Source: Deltaproteobacteria bacterium | Lineage (GTDB): Bacteria; Desulfobacterota; Syntrophia; Syntrophales; UBA8958 | NCBI GenBank assembly: GCA_029553375.1 | Contig: JAKPCH010000048.1 | Span: 5,001-62,156, forward strand | Length of the DNA stretch: 57,156 nucleotides | Direction of reading: 5' to 3' | Part shown: piece after piece, positions 26,445 through 36,346 of the stretch | How positions within the stretch are numbered: position 1 is the stretch's first letter | How the letters are laid out: the number at the start of each line of letters is the position of its first letter | Position numbers and translations under genes: made by a program | Notes under the pieces: model-generated | Databases searched by the model: none | Seen by the model: the letters and a program-made list of their open reading frames with translations, nothing else | What the model was told of the DNA's origin: nothing

Positions 26445-27470
26445 ATGAGGTTCATCGACGAGGCGAGGGTCTGGGTCAAGGCGGGTGACGGCGGCCGGGG
26501 GTGCGTCAGTTTCCGCCGCGAGCGTTTCGTCCCCCGCGGCGGCCCCGACGGCGGTGACGGCGGCAAGGGGGGGGATATCGTCATCAGGGCCGTCTCGTCC
26601 CGTACCACCCTCCTCGATCTCAAGTATAGGCAACATTTCCGGGCCCGTCACGGCGGCCACGGCGAGGGGAGCAACCGCACGGGGCGTGACGCCGAGGACG
26701 TGGAGATCCTGGTCCCCACGGGGACCGTCGTCAAGGACGGGGAAACGGGGGAGGTCCTGGCGGATCTCGTCGCCGACGGACAACGCTTCATCGCCGCCCG
26801 GGGCGGCAGGGGCGGGAAGGGAAACGCCCATTTCGCGACGTCCGTCAACCGGGCGCCCCGCTTCGCCCAGCCGGGGGAAAGGGGGGAGGAACGGACCCTG
26901 TTGTTCGAGCTCAAGCTCCTGGCGGACGTGGGGATCGTGGGACTGCCGAACGTGGGCAAGTCCACCTTCCTCTCCCGCGTCTCCGCCGCCCGACCCAAGA
27001 TCGCCGACTACCCCTTCACGACCCTGACGCCCCAGTTGGGCGTCGTTACGGACGGCACCGACAGGAGCCTCGTCTTCGCCGACATCCCCGGCCTCATCGC
27101 CGGCGCCCACGAGGGGGCCGGGATGGGGACCCGCTTCCTGCGCCACGTGGAGCGAACGGACCTCATCCTGCACCTCATCGACATCTCGCGGGAGGACGGA
27201 TCGGATCCTGCCCTGGACTACGAGACCGTCCGGTCGGAGCTGAGGCAATTCAGCCCCGCCCTCGCCGACAAGCCCCAGATCGTCGCCGTCAGCAAGTTGG
27301 ACCTACCGGCGACGCGGGATAACCTTCAAAGGGCCGTTGAGGCCTTCAAAAAAAAATCCATTGAGATATCCGCATTCTCGGCCGTTACCGGCGAGGGTCT
27401 CGACCCCCTCTTGGGCAAAATCTTCAGCTCCATGGACGAAATGCGGAGAGACAGGGGTAAGACCTCATGA
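26445..27470 (+). CDS. obgE: Obg family GTPase
   Basis: Ribosome-assembly GTPase. 341 residues from ATG 26445. Glycine-rich Obg domain (VWVKAGDGGRGCVSFRRERF, GGNGG-type repeats, to about residue 155) then the G domain with GLPNVGKSTFLSRVS (G1), TTLTPQLGV (G2), DIPGLI (G3) and SKLD (G4). A C-terminal extension beyond the G domain is short. A GTG at 26433 would add four residues from inside the terminator stem. Overlaps proB by four bases (ATGA). Confidence 0.97.
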   Translation: MRFIDEARVWVKAGDGGRGCVSFRRERFVPRGGPDGGDGGKGGDIVIRAVSSRTTLLDLKYRQHFRARHGGHGEGSNRTGRDAEDVEILVPTGTVVKDGETGEVLADLVADGQRFIAARGGRGGKGNAHFATSVNRAPRFAQPGERGEERTLLFELKLLADVGIVGLPNVGKSTFLSRVSAARPKIADYPFTTLTPQLGVVTDGTDRSLVFADIPGLIAGAHEGAGMGTRFLRHVERTDLILHLIDISREDGSDPALDYETVRSELRQFSPALADKPQIVAVSKLDLPATRDNLQRAVEAFKKKSIEISAFSAVTGEGLDPLLGKIFSSMDEMRRDRGKTS

Positions 27471-28603
27471 ACACGAGAAAAGAGATCTTCGGAAAGGTGA
27501 AGAAGGTCCTCATCAAGATCGGCAGCGCCGTCCTGACGGGGGAAAACGGTCTCGACCTGAACATCATCGAGCACCTCGTGGACCAGATGGTGGATCTGAA
27601 GAAGAGGGGATGCCACGTCGTCATCGTCACCTCGGGCGCCATCGCCTCGGGGAAGCATCGCATGGGCATCACGGCCCCCCTCAAGAGCATGCCCCAGAAA
27701 CAGGCCGCGGCGGCCATCGGCCAGAGCCGCCTCATGCGGGTCTATTCCAACGCCTTCGGCAAGCACGGGATCTACGTGGCCCAGATCCTCCTCACCATGA
27801 GCGATCTAACGGACCGCCGCCGGTTCCTGAACATCCGCAACACCCTCTTCACCCTCCTGGATTGGGGCGTCGTCCCCATCATCAACGAGAACGACACGGT
27901 GGCCACGGACGAGATCAAGTTCGGCGACAACGACCAGCTGGCGGCCATGATCGCCAACATCATCGAGGCCCACCTCCTCATCAACCTCACGAGCACCGAG
28001 GGTCTTTACGACCGCAACCCCGCCCGTTCTAAAAAGGCCCGGGTCATTCCCCTGGTGCGTCACATCTCCGACGACATCGAGGCCGTGGCCACAAGCGAGG
28101 CCACGGACGTGGGCACGGGGGGCATGCGGAGCAAGGTCCTCGCCGCCAAGAAGGTGGTGGCCTTCGGTATCCCCTACATCATCGCCTCCGGCAAGGATCC
28201 CTGCATCCTCAAGGATCTCTTCGCGGGCAAGGAAAAGGGGACCCTTTTCCTCCCCATGGCGGAGCATCTCACGAGCCGCAAGCACTGGATCGCCTACACC
28301 CTCCGTTCCCGGGGCAAGATCATCCTCGACGAGGGGGCCAAAAAGGCCCTTATCGAACAGGGCAAGAGCCTCCTCCCCTCGGGCATCGTAGGGGTGGAGG
28401 GGGACTTCGGGGTGGGAGACCCCGTCCTGTGCGTGGACACGGAGGGCAACATCCTCGCCAAGGGGATCGTCAACTACGGCGCCGCCGAATGCCGGAAGAT
28501 CATGGGCCTCAAATCCTCCAAGATCGCCCAGGTCCTGGGATACAAGGACTACGACGAGGTGATCCACCGGGACAACATGGCGGTGGCGAAGAAAACCTCC
28601 TGA
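27467..28603 (+). CDS. proB: Glutamate 5-kinase
   Basis: First step of proline synthesis. 378 residues: amino-acid-kinase domain (VLIKIGSAVLTGENG, VTSGAIASGKHRMG, INENDTVATDEIKFGDND, GTGGMRSKVLAAK) and a C-terminal PUA domain (from about residue 285, GKIILDEGAKKAL...GVEGDFGVGDPV). ATG 27467 overlaps obgE's stop; obgE-proB is a widespread gene pair. proA is not in the window. Confidence 0.97.
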   Translation: MNTRKEIFGKVKKVLIKIGSAVLTGENGLDLNIIEHLVDQMVDLKKRGCHVVIVTSGAIASGKHRMGITAPLKSMPQKQAAAAIGQSRLMRVYSNAFGKHGIYVAQILLTMSDLTDRRRFLNIRNTLFTLLDWGVVPIINENDTVATDEIKFGDNDQLAAMIANIIEAHLLINLTSTEGLYDRNPARSKKARVIPLVRHISDDIEAVATSEATDVGTGGMRSKVLAAKKVVAFGIPYIIASGKDPCILKDLFAGKEKGTLFLPMAEHLTSRKHWIAYTLRSRGKIILDEGAKKALIEQGKSLLPSGIVGVEGDFGVGDPVLCVDTEGNILAKGIVNYGAAECRKIMGLKSSKIAQVLGYKDYDEVIHRDNMAVAKKTS

Positions 28604-28630
28604 GGTCCCCAAGGCCCCCTGGGCCTCAGG
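28600..28630. terminator. Possible bidirectional terminator hairpin between proB and mntP
   Basis: CTGAGG and CCTCAG with CCC/GGG inside form a stem that spans both convergent stop codons. No T tract on either side, so this is tentative. Confidence 0.35.
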
Positions 28631-29186
28631 CGAGGTGGGTCCACAGGATCCTAAGACCGATGGCGATAAGGATGCCGCCCCCCACGACCCCCACCCGCTC
28701 GCCGAACAGGCGGCCCACCCTCTCACCCAAAAGGACGCCCGCCGCCGTCATCGTGAAGGCCACGACCCCGATGACGACACTGGGGATAAAGACGGGTGTC
28801 TTTAGAAAGGCCAGGCTCATCCCCACCGCGAGGGCATCGATGCTCGTGGCCACGGAGAGGATCAAAAGGGTGACGCCCCGGGTGGGGTCGTTTAACCGCT
28901 CGTGGGCCTCGCCCCGGAGGCCCTCGTGAATCATCTTCCCGCCGACGATGACGAGGAGACCGAAGGCGACCCAATGATCGTACTCACCCACCAGGTCGGA
29001 GACGGTCGCCCCTCCCGCCCAGCCCAGGAGGGGCATGAAGAACTGGAAGAGGCCGAAGGAGAAGGAGAGGCGCAAAAGGGCTCCCGGGGACACGTCCCGG
29101 CGCGTGGCCCCCACGCCCACGGCCACGGAAAAGGCATCCATGGCCAGGGCGAGGGCGAGGACGAAGATCTCGAGGAGGGTCATCAT
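28626..29186 (-). CDS. mntP: Manganese efflux pump MntP
   Basis: Six-helix inner-membrane Mn2+ exporter; 186 residues from ATG 29186. The two repeats carry the acidic transport motifs: ALAMDAFSVAVGVG in helix 1 and SVATSIDALAVGMSLAF in the second half, both conserved in MntP. Alternative starts are GTG 29189 and ATG 29183. The start lies on the uvrC stop, so it is translated from the uvrBC mRNA; no yybP-ykoY riboswitch can fit here, unlike many mntP genes. Confidence 0.94.
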   Translation of the reverse strand: MMTLLEIFVLALALAMDAFSVAVGVGATRRDVSPGALLRLSFSFGLFQFFMPLLGWAGGATVSDLVGEYDHWVAFGLLVIVGGKMIHEGLRGEAHERLNDPTRGVTLLILSVATSIDALAVGMSLAFLKTPVFIPSVVIGVVAFTMTAAGVLLGERVGRLFGERVGVVGGGILIAIGLRILWTHLA

Positions 29187-31018
29187 CACCTCTTGGACCC
29201 GGCCAATCGTTCCAGGACGGCCGCCGCCGTCTTTCTGCCCATGCGGGCCGCCTTCGCCAGGCCTTCCACGCCCGCCTTCAGCATCTCCTCGGGGCCGCTG
29301 AAAGCCCTAAGGAGGGCCCTCTTGCGGGCCTCCCCGATCCCCGGCACACCGTCGAGGAAGGACCCCATGCCCTCCCTCTCCCTCAGGCGGCGGTGATAGG
29401 AGACGGCGAAGCGATGGGCCTCGTCCCTTATGTGCTGGAAGAGATGGAGAACGGAGGGGTGTCTGCGTAGGGAGACGGCGTCCCTGCGGCCCGGCAGATA
29501 GACCCGGTCCGTCTCCGTCGCGTCCCACGCCCCGGGGCCCTTGGCGATGGCGACCACGGCCTGGCCCTTGACGCCCAGTTCTCTCATCACCGCCAAGGCG
29601 CAGCGGAGATGACCCTTTCCCCCGTCCACGATAACCAGGTCCGGGTGGGGCTCCTCCCGGGAGAAACGACGCCTCAGGACCTCGGAGATCATGGCGTAGT
29701 CGTCCCCCTCCGTGACGGCGTGGACACGCCAGCGCCGGTAGCTCCCCTTTTCGGGCGCCCCGTCGACGAAGACGGCCCGGGCGCCGACGGCCTGGCGCCC
29801 ACCCAGGTCGGAGATGTCGAAACACTCCATCCGACGGGGGATGACCTTGAGGTCCAACAGAGCCGCCGCCTCCTCCAGGGTCCTCTCCATCTCCCCGGCC
29901 GAGGCGAGGCGCGCGGCCAAGAGCTCCTCGGCGTTGCGGCAGGCCATCTCCAGAAGGGCCTTCCCCTCCCCCCTCTTGGGAACGGAGAGCGTGACCTTTC
30001 CCCCCCGGCGGTCCCGGAGCCAATCCGACAGGACCTCACGGCCCTCCGGCGCGACGGGCAGGATGATCCGGGGGGGGATAGACACCCCTTCGTCGTAGCG
30101 GCGCTGAAGGACCGCCGCCATGACGGCGGCCGGTTCCATATCCAGGCGGATCAGGGGTAGGTCCGCCCGCCCCGTCAGTCTCCCGCCGCGTACCGTGAGG
30201 AGGCAGACCTGGGTGACCCCCTCGCGACGGTTCATCCCGTAGACGTCACCGTCGCCGAAGGCCAGGGAGGTGACCCGCTGTCTCTCTATTACCCCCCGCA
30301 GGGCCTTGAGACGATCCCGAAGGACGGCGGCCTCCTCGAAACGCTCCGCCGCCGCCGCGATTCTCATCTCCTCCTCGAGGGCGGCGATGAGGCGCCCCTC
30401 CCGCCCCTCGAGAAAGGCGACGGCGTCAGCCACCGCCCGACGGTAATCCTCCTCCCTCACGAGACCGCGACAGGGGCCGCGGCACCGGCCGATCTCGAAC
30501 TCCAGGCAGGGTCTTTTCCTGGCCCTCAGTTCCCGGTCGCTGCAGACCCGGAGGCCGAAGGCCTGCTGGAGAAAATCGAGGGCCTCCTTGGCCGCGGCGC
30601 TCGAAGGGTAGGGGCCGAAGTACCGGGCCCCGTCCTTTTTGGGACGCCTCTGGAGGCGGAGGGAGGGGACAGGGGAGGAGGGGTCGATGCGGATGTGGAA
30701 ATAGGCCCGGTCGTCCCGGAAGTCGATGTTGTAACGAGGCCGGTGCTCCTTGATGAGGTTGTTCTCCAGGATCAGGGCCTCCTTTTCCGTGGCCGTGACG
30801 ATGAAATCGACGTCCCTTACCCGGGAGACGAGGAAGGGGATCATGGGACGGGTGTCGGCGCCGAGATAGGAGCGGAGGCGCGCCCTCAAGTCCTTCGCCT
30901 TCCCCACGTAAAGGACCTTTCCCTCCCCGTCCCGCATGAGGTAAACACCCGGCCCCCGGGGTGCCTCCGCCACCTTGCCCCGCAGGAGAGAGAGTTTGTC
31001 CTTCCCTTCCCCCTTCAC
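29186..31018 (-). CDS. uvrC: Excinuclease ABC subunit C
   Basis: Makes both incisions in nucleotide excision repair. 610 residues: GIY-YIG nuclease ([20 protein letters not shown], residues about 22-95), UVR motif (about 205-240), RNase H-like endonuclease ([28 protein letters not shown]) and C-terminal helix-hairpin-helix ([17 protein letters not shown]). Starts with GTG 31018, overlapping uvrB's TGA by four bases. Confidence 0.97.
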   Translation of the reverse strand: MKGEGKDKLSLLRGKVAEAPRGPGVYLMRDGEGKVLYVGKAKDLRARLRSYLGADTRPMIPFLVSRVRDVDFIVTATEKEALILENNLIKEHRPRYNIDFRDDRAYFHIRIDPSSPVPSLRLQRRPKKDGARYFGPYPSSAAAKEALDFLQQAFGLRVCSDRELRARKRPCLEFEIGRCRGPCRGLVREEDYRRAVADAVAFLEGREGRLIAALEEEMRIAAAAERFEEAAVLRDRLKALRGVIERQRVTSLAFGDGDVYGMNRREGVTQVCLLTVRGGRLTGRADLPLIRLDMEPAAVMAAVLQRRYDEGVSIPPRIILPVAPEGREVLSDWLRDRRGGKVTLSVPKRGEGKALLEMACRNAEELLAARLASAGEMERTLEEAAALLDLKVIPRRMECFDISDLGGRQAVGARAVFVDGAPEKGSYRRWRVHAVTEGDDYAMISEVLRRRFSREEPHPDLVIVDGGKGHLRCALAVMRELGVKGQAVVAIAKGPGAWDATETDRVYLPGRRDAVSLRRHPSVLHLFQHIRDEAHRFAVSYHRRLREREGMGSFLDGVPGIGEARKRALLRAFSGPEEMLKAGVEGLAKAARMGRKTAAAVLERLAGSKR

Positions 31019-33033
31019 AAGTCCTCGGGATCCCCCCCGAAATCAATAAGGATCTTCGTCAGTTCCTTGATCTTGTCCCTGAGTTCCGCCGCCCGCTCGA
31101 ACTCCAGGTCCCGGGCGGCGGCCTTCATCTCCTCCCGGAGGCGCCGGATCGTCTCCCCCAGATCGTCACCGACCCCCCAGGGCCGCGCCTCCTCCTCCAC
31201 GACGGGGACGGTCACGTAATCCGCCTCGTAGATCGAGGCGAGGATGGAGGAGATCTCCTTGCGGATCGACTCGGGGGTGATGCCGTGCTCGCGGTTGTAC
31301 CTCTCCTGAAGCTCCCTCCGCCGCCTCGTCTCTTCGAGACAGGCCGCGATGGCCGGGGTCGTTTCCTGGGCGTACATGATGACGGTGCCCTCGAGGTGAC
31401 GGGCCGCCCGACCGCTCGTCTGCATCAGGGAACGTTCCGAGCGGAGGAAGCCTTCCCGGTCCGCGTCGAGGATGGCCACGAGGGACACCTCGGGGATGTC
31501 GAGGCCCTCCCGGAGGAGGTTGACGCCCACGAGGACATCGAACCGGCCGAGGCGGAGGTCCCGGATGATCTCGACCCGCTCGAGGGTCTTGACGTCGGAG
31601 TGGAGATACCGGACGCGCACACCCAAACCCTCGTAGTAGTCCGTCAATTTTTCCGCCATCCGCTTCGTGAGGGTCGTAACGAGGACCCTGTGGCCCCTCT
31701 TCACCCGGTCCCTGATCTCCCCGAGGAGATCGTCCACCTGAGACGTTACGGGCTTGACGATCACCTCGGGGTCCATAAGGCCCGTGGGTCGGATGATCTG
31801 TTCCACCACGGCCCCGGCGGCCTTACCGAGCTCGTAGGGCGCGGGGGTGGCGGAACAGTAGAGGCGCTGCTGGGGGAAGGCCTCGTACTCCTCGAACCTC
31901 AGGGGCCGGTTGTCAAGGGCGGAGGGCAAACGAAAACCAAAGTGGACGAGGGTCTCCTTCCGGGACCGGTCCCCCCGGTACATCCCCATGAGCTGGGGGA
32001 TGGTGGCGTGACTCTCGTCGATGATGATGAGGGCGTCCCGGGGCAGGTACTCGAGGAGGGTCGGCGGCGGTTGCCCGGGCCGGCGTCCCGTGAGGTGGCG
32101 GGAGTAGTTCTCTATGCCCTGGCAGTAACCCATCTCCTCCATCATCTCCAGGTCGAAAAGGGTCCTTTGCTTGAGACGCTGGGCCTCGAGGATCCTGCCC
32201 TCCCCCTCCAGCTCCGCGAGGCGCTCCCTCAGTTCCTCCCGGATGTGGGCGATGGCCCGCCTGAGGTTCACCTCCGTCGTCACGTAATGACTGCCGGGAT
32301 AGACGGCCGCCTTGCTCAGGGTCTCGATCCGCCTGCCCCTGAGGGGGTCCACGAGGGTGATCCGCTCCAGGGTGTCACCGAAGAACTCGAGGCGGAGGGC
32401 ATGTTCCTCCTCGTAGATGGGGAAGATCTCCACGATGTCCCCCCGGACACGGAAGGTGCCCCGGTGGAAGTCCAGATCGTTGCGGGTGTACTGGATCTCC
32501 ACGAGGCGGCGGAGGACCGCCTCCCTCGAGACCTCCATCCCCTCCTCGAGATAGAGGAGCATCCCCGCATAGGCCTCGGGCGAACCGAGGCCGTAGATGC
32601 AAGAGACGCTGGCGACGATGATGACGTCCCTCCTCTCGAAGAGAGACCGGGTGGCGCTGTGGCGGAGCTTGTCTATCTCCTCGTTGATGGCGGAGTCCTT
32701 CTCGATGTAGGTATCCGTGGCGGGGATATAGGCCTCTGGCTGGTAGTAGTCGTAATAGCTGACGAAATACTCGACGGCGTTTTCGGGGAAGAGGGCCTTG
32801 AACTCGCCGTAGAGCTGGGCGGCAAGGGTCTTGTTGTGGGCGATGATGAGGGCCGGCCGGCCGAGCTGGGCGATGACATGGGCCATGGTGAAGGTTTTCC
32901 CCGATCCCGTCACGCCCAGAAGGACCTGATGGGGCAAACCCCGCCGAAAACCCTTGACCAGCTCGGCAATGGCGCGGGGTTGATCGCCCCGGGGCTGGAA
33001 ATCGGAGACGAGTTTGAAAGGCCCTTCCTCCAT
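31015..33033 (-). CDS. uvrB: Excinuclease ABC subunit B
   Basis: DNA-damage verification helicase, 672 residues. Walker [10 protein letters not shown], the beta-hairpin region [21 protein letters not shown], Walker B IIDESH, SGRAARH motif VI and the C-terminal UVR motif that binds UvrC (ELRDKIKEL) are all present. First gene of uvrB-uvrC-mntP, divergent from rpmH. Confidence 0.98.
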   Translation of the reverse strand: MEEGPFKLVSDFQPRGDQPRAIAELVKGFRRGLPHQVLLGVTGSGKTFTMAHVIAQLGRPALIIAHNKTLAAQLYGEFKALFPENAVEYFVSYYDYYQPEAYIPATDTYIEKDSAINEEIDKLRHSATRSLFERRDVIIVASVSCIYGLGSPEAYAGMLLYLEEGMEVSREAVLRRLVEIQYTRNDLDFHRGTFRVRGDIVEIFPIYEEEHALRLEFFGDTLERITLVDPLRGRRIETLSKAAVYPGSHYVTTEVNLRRAIAHIREELRERLAELEGEGRILEAQRLKQRTLFDLEMMEEMGYCQGIENYSRHLTGRRPGQPPPTLLEYLPRDALIIIDESHATIPQLMGMYRGDRSRKETLVHFGFRLPSALDNRPLRFEEYEAFPQQRLYCSATPAPYELGKAAGAVVEQIIRPTGLMDPEVIVKPVTSQVDDLLGEIRDRVKRGHRVLVTTLTKRMAEKLTDYYEGLGVRVRYLHSDVKTLERVEIIRDLRLGRFDVLVGVNLLREGLDIPEVSLVAILDADREGFLRSERSLMQTSGRAARHLEGTVIMYAQETTPAIAACLEETRRRRELQERYNREHGITPESIRKEISSILASIYEADYVTVPVVEEEARPWGVGDDLGETIRRLREEMKAAARDLEFERAAELRDKIKELTKILIDFGGDPEDL

Positions 33034-33106
33034 GGCCCCCTACATGACATTTCCGGCGTAAAATCTCAAAGGGAAACCCATCCGAGACCCGCGGGGCTTT
33101 TCTTCC

Positions 33107-33135
33107 TTGACAACATACCCCCCTTGTGTTTAGGA
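33107..33135 (+). promoter_or_regulatory. Promoter of the rpmH operon
   Basis: TTGACA (33107-33112), 17-base spacer and TTAGGA (33130-33135), about 50 bases before rpmH. No DnaA boxes were seen in this gap, so this is not an obvious oriC. Confidence 0.5.
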
Positions 33136-33185
33136 AAGTCGCTTATCGTCTCATTCAAACATCGAGAGAAGGTGAATAGAGGACC

Positions 33186-33323
33186 ATGAAGAAAACATTG
33201 AAACCCGTAAGCAATCTCAAACGGAAGAGAACCCACGGCTTTCTCGTGCGCATGTCAACCCGGGGGGGTCGTCTGGTCCTCAGCAGACGGCGCGCCAAGG
33301 GTAGAAAGAGGTTGACCGTCTGA
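33186..33323 (+). CDS. rpmH: Ribosomal protein L34
   Basis: 45-residue, highly basic protein. [19 protein letters not shown] then [20 protein letters not shown] matches the L34 pattern (KRxxxHGFxxRMxTxxGRxVLxxRRxKGR). It begins the rpmH-rnpA-yidD-yidC-jag-mnmE cluster. ATG 33186 follows GGTGAATAGAGGACC. Normal length for L34. Confidence 0.97.
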   Translation: MKKTLKPVSNLKRKRTHGFLVRMSTRGGRLVLSRRRAKGRKRLTV

Positions 33324-33351
33324 TTACGGATCGGGGCCGCGGCGGGGCACG

Positions 33352-33699
33352 ATGGGGGGAGCGAGGTTCTGCAGGCGGGAACGGATCAGGAAAAAACAAG
33401 ACTTCTTGAGGATATACAGAGAGGGCGTCCGGGGTGGGACACGGCATTTCCGTTGGGTCCTCTGCAGGAATCCCGAGGGGATGCGCCGTCTGGGTATCAC
33501 GGCGGGAAGGAAAACGGGCAACGCCGTGCGCAGGAACAGGATCAAACGCCTCCTCCGGGAGTTCTTCCGTCTGAACAAGGCCAGGCTCCCGGAAGGCATG
33601 GATATCGTCATCACCGTCCGGGAACGGGTCCCCTACCTGACCTACGCGGATGTCTTCCGGGAACTGGAAGGGCTGTTGGAACCCCGTGCGGATGATTGA
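33352..33699 (+). CDS. rnpA: Ribonuclease P protein component
   Basis: 115-residue basic protein subunit that assists RNase P RNA in tRNA 5' maturation. [17 protein letters not shown] and [28 protein letters not shown] (the RNR-containing helix) are diagnostic. Starts 28 bases after rpmH and overlaps yidD by eight bases. Confidence 0.97.
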   Translation: MGGARFCRRERIRKKQDFLRIYREGVRGGTRHFRWVLCRNPEGMRRLGITAGRKTGNAVRRNRIKRLLREFFRLNKARLPEGMDIVITVRERVPYLTYADVFRELEGLLEPRADD

Positions 33700-33904
33700 G
33701 AAAATCCTCCTCCTGATCATCAGGATATATCAAGTCTGTCTGTCACCCCTATTCCCCCCCAGTTGCCGCTTCACCCCCACGTGCTCGGAATACGCCCGGG
33801 AGGCCATCTCCAGGTATGGTCCCTGGAAGGGCTCCTTCATGGGTCTGCGGCGGGTGCTGCGCTGCCACCCCTTCCACCCGGGGGGATACGATCCCGTGGG
33901 GTGA
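33692..33904 (+). CDS. yidD: Membrane protein insertion efficiency factor
   Basis: 70-residue Yid[21 protein letters not shown] amphipathic/hydrophobic start, then [17 protein letters not shown] and the ending [13 protein letters not shown], all conserved. ATG 33692 overlaps the rnpA stop. It helps YidC-dependent insertion and precedes yidC. Confidence 0.97.
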   Translation: MIEKILLLIIRIYQVCLSPLFPPSCRFTPTCSEYAREAISRYGPWKGSFMGLRRVLRCHPFHPGGYDPVG

Positions 33905-33925
33905 CATAGTAAACGGAGGTTTCCC

Positions 33926-35557
33926 ATGGACAAAAGAACGATCCTCGCCATCGTCCTATCGATGATGGTCATCATCATATATCAGGTCTTCTTCTTAAAA
34001 CCGCCCCCGAAACAGCCCCCCCCGCAGGGGAAGGTCCAGGAGGCGGTGAAGGAGGCGACACCGCCTGCGACGGCGGTCCAGACACCGGTCAAGGCCTCCG
34101 CCCCGGCCGGGGCCGTGAAGGTCCAGACGCCGGCGGCGGTGCAAACCGTCGCCCCGGAGAGGGAGGTAGTGGTCGAGACCCCCCTGTACCGGGCCGTCTT
34201 CACCACCAGGGGCGGGGCCCTCAAATCCCTGGTCCTGAAGCATTACCGCAAGACCCTGGCCGAGAACTCCGACCCCGTGGAGATGGTCGATATCCCGGCG
34301 GGGATGCCCCACCCCTTACAGGTGTCCTTCCCCGCCTCCTCCGTGGACGTGCCGCCAGGTCTCCCCTTCGAGACCAAGACGAGGGCCCTCAACCTGGCGG
34401 CCGACGCCGACAAGGCCGCCCTCACCTTCACGGGGGTGGTACCCGGGGTCATGGAGATCGAAAAGGTCTTCACCTTCCATCCCTCTCAGTATGTCTTCGA
34501 ACTGGAGGTGCGTCTCCGCAACCTCTCCGAGACCCCCCTCAACCAGAATCTCAGCCTCAACTGGTTCCACTTCGCCGATCCCAAGGCCGAGACGGACAGC
34601 TACGCCAACGAGGGGCCGGTGGTCCACCTGAACAAGGATATGGAGCGTTTCCAGGCGAAAAAGGTGGAGACGGAAAAGGTCCTGGGCCCCGGTGTCCTCT
34701 GGGGGGGATATGAAAACAAGTATTTCATCGTCGCCATGATCCCCCAGAACCCCTCCCTGACGACGACCGTCCTCGCTAAAGACCAGGCGAACCTCGTGTC
34801 CGTGGGGCTCCGGGGGGCCAAGAGCATCATCCCACCGGCCCAGACGGGGACCTTTTCGTACAGTCTCTTCATCGGCCCCAAGGATTACACCATCCTCAAG
34901 GCCCAGGGTCTCAAGCTGGAGGAGGCCATCGACTTCGGCTCGTGGCTCAAGTGGCTCGCCATCCCCCTCCTCGTGGCCCTGAAATTCCTCTATGGCTACG
35001 TCCACAACTACGGGCTGGCCATCATCATCCTGACGATCATCATCAAGATCATCTTCTGGCCCCTGGGCAACAAGAGCTATGAATCCATGAAGGAGATGCA
35101 GAAGATTCAACCCAAGATCCAGGAGCTCAGGGAGAAATACAAGAACGACCGGCAGCGCCTCTCCCAGGAGACCATGGCCCTCTACCGGGCCCACAAGGTC
35201 AACCCCATGGGGGGCTGTCTGCCCATGCTCATTCAGATACCTGTCTTCTTCGGTCTCTACAAGACCCTCCTGTACGCCATCGAACTGCGTCATTCACCGT
35301 TCATCTGGTGGATCCGGGACCTTTCCGACAAGGACCCCTACTACATCACCCCCATCGTCATGGGGGGGACCATGTGGCTCCAGCAGAAGATGACCCCCAC
35401 GGGGGGCGACCCGATGCAGCAGAAGGTGATGCTCTGGATGCCCGTGATCTTCACCTTCCTTTTCCTCAACTTCCCCTCGGGCCTGGTCATCTATTGGCTC
35501 TTCAACAATATCATCAGTATCGGCCAGCAATACTACATCAACAAGAGGTACAATTGA
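33926..35557 (+). CDS. yidC: Membrane protein insertase YidC
   Basis: 543 residues. First membrane helix (TILAIVLSMMVIIIYQVFF), a Pro/Ala/Val-rich linker, the large periplasmic beta-domain of Gram-negative YidC (about 75-345), then the 60KD_IMP core with LYGYVHNYGLAIIILTIIIKIIFWPL, the MKEMQKIQPKIQELREKYKND cytoplasmic hairpin and NPMGGCLPMLIQIPVFFGLYK. The periplasmic domain supports a Gram-negative host. Confidence 0.98.
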   Translation: MDKRTILAIVLSMMVIIIYQVFFLKPPPKQPPPQGKVQEAVKEATPPATAVQTPVKASAPAGAVKVQTPAAVQTVAPEREVVVETPLYRAVFTTRGGALKSLVLKHYRKTLAENSDPVEMVDIPAGMPHPLQVSFPASSVDVPPGLPFETKTRALNLAADADKAALTFTGVVPGVMEIEKVFTFHPSQYVFELEVRLRNLSETPLNQNLSLNWFHFADPKAETDSYANEGPVVHLNKDMERFQAKKVETEKVLGPGVLWGGYENKYFIVAMIPQNPSLTTTVLAKDQANLVSVGLRGAKSIIPPAQTGTFSYSLFIGPKDYTILKAQGLKLEEAIDFGSWLKWLAIPLLVALKFLYGYVHNYGLAIIILTIIIKIIFWPLGNKSYESMKEMQKIQPKIQELREKYKNDRQRLSQETMALYRAHKVNPMGGCLPMLIQIPVFFGLYKTLLYAIELRHSPFIWWIRDLSDKDPYYITPIVMGGTMWLQQKMTPTGGDPMQQKVMLWMPVIFTFLFLNFPSGLVIYWLFNNIISIGQQYYINKRYN

Positions 35558-35569
35558 GAGGCACAACCC

Positions 35570-36340
35570 ATGAAGGACGACAGGATTGAAGTGGAAGGCA
35601 AGACCATCGACGAGGCCATCACCAAGGCCTGCGAGACCTTCGGCGTCCCCCGGGAGAAGCTCCACATCGAAATCCTCGCCGAAGGGACCCCCGGTTTCTT
35701 CGGTCTGGGCTCGAAGAAGGCCAGGATCAGGGCGGGCCTCCTCAAGATCGACGTGACGTCCATCATCGACGAAGGGGACGGACTTCCCGCCAGACCCGTC
35801 CCTCCCCCGGAAACCGATGGGTCCTTGACGACCCAGGAGGGGGCGGATGCCCTCAGGGCGAAGGAGATCCTCGAGGGGATCCTGGAGAGGATGCAGATCC
35901 CCTGCCCCGTGTCGGTGGAGGAAAACGAAGAGATCATCTTCCTGAACATCCAAGGGGACGGGGGAGGCCTCCTGATCGGCAAGAAAGGTCAGAACCTCGA
36001 CGCCCTCCAGCACATCCTCAACAAGGCGGTGCACCGCGGCGGCAACGGCGGCAAGATGATCGTCGTCGACACGGAGACCTACCGGAAACGCCGGGAGGAG
36101 ATGCTCGTCAACCTGGCGGCGCGTCTCGGCGAAAAGGTCAAAAAGACCCAAAAGGCCGTGACGGTGGGAAACATGAACGCCCACGAACGGCGCATCATCC
36201 ACCTGGCCCTGAAGAACGACACCGAAGTCGTCACCAAGAGCCGCGGAGAGGGGGACCTGAGGAAGATCCTCATCATGCCCGCCAAAAGGGAAAAGGCGCG
36301 GGAGAGGCGATCACATAACCAAGAGGCCACCGCCAAATAG
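35570..36340 (+). CDS. jag: Jag/KhpB-type RNA-binding protein
   Basis: 256 residues. Jag_N domain (RIEVEGKTIDEAITKACE...GFFGLGSKKARI), an acidic linker, KH domain (GLLIGKKGQNLDALQHILN) and R3H domain (NAHERRIIHLALKNDTEV). Position between yidC and mnmE is conserved across bacteria. Binds RNA; cell-shape effects are known in Firmicutes, role here inferred only from family. Confidence 0.96.
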   Translation: MKDDRIEVEGKTIDEAITKACETFGVPREKLHIEILAEGTPGFFGLGSKKARIRAGLLKIDVTSIIDEGDGLPARPVPPPETDGSLTTQEGADALRAKEILEGILERMQIPCPVSVEENEEIIFLNIQGDGGGLLIGKKGQNLDALQHILNKAVHRGGNGGKMIVVDTETYRKRREEMLVNLAARLGEKVKKTQKAVTVGNMNAHERRIIHLALKNDTEVVTKSRGEGDLRKILIMPAKREKARERRSHNQEATAK

Positions 36341-36346
36341 AGGACC

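Noticed and set aside
28604-29300. Manganese (yybP-ykoY) riboswitch for mntP
   Set aside because: mntP starts on the uvrC stop codon, so there is no leader in which it could fit.
33034-33185. Replication origin next to rpmH
   Set aside because: rpmH-rnpA-yidC often lies near oriC, but no dnaA gene, DnaA-box cluster or AT-rich unwinding region is seen.
30961-33189. 742-codon plus-strand open frame over uvrB
   Set aside because: Entirely antisense to uvrB with shadow-frame composition and no ribosome site.
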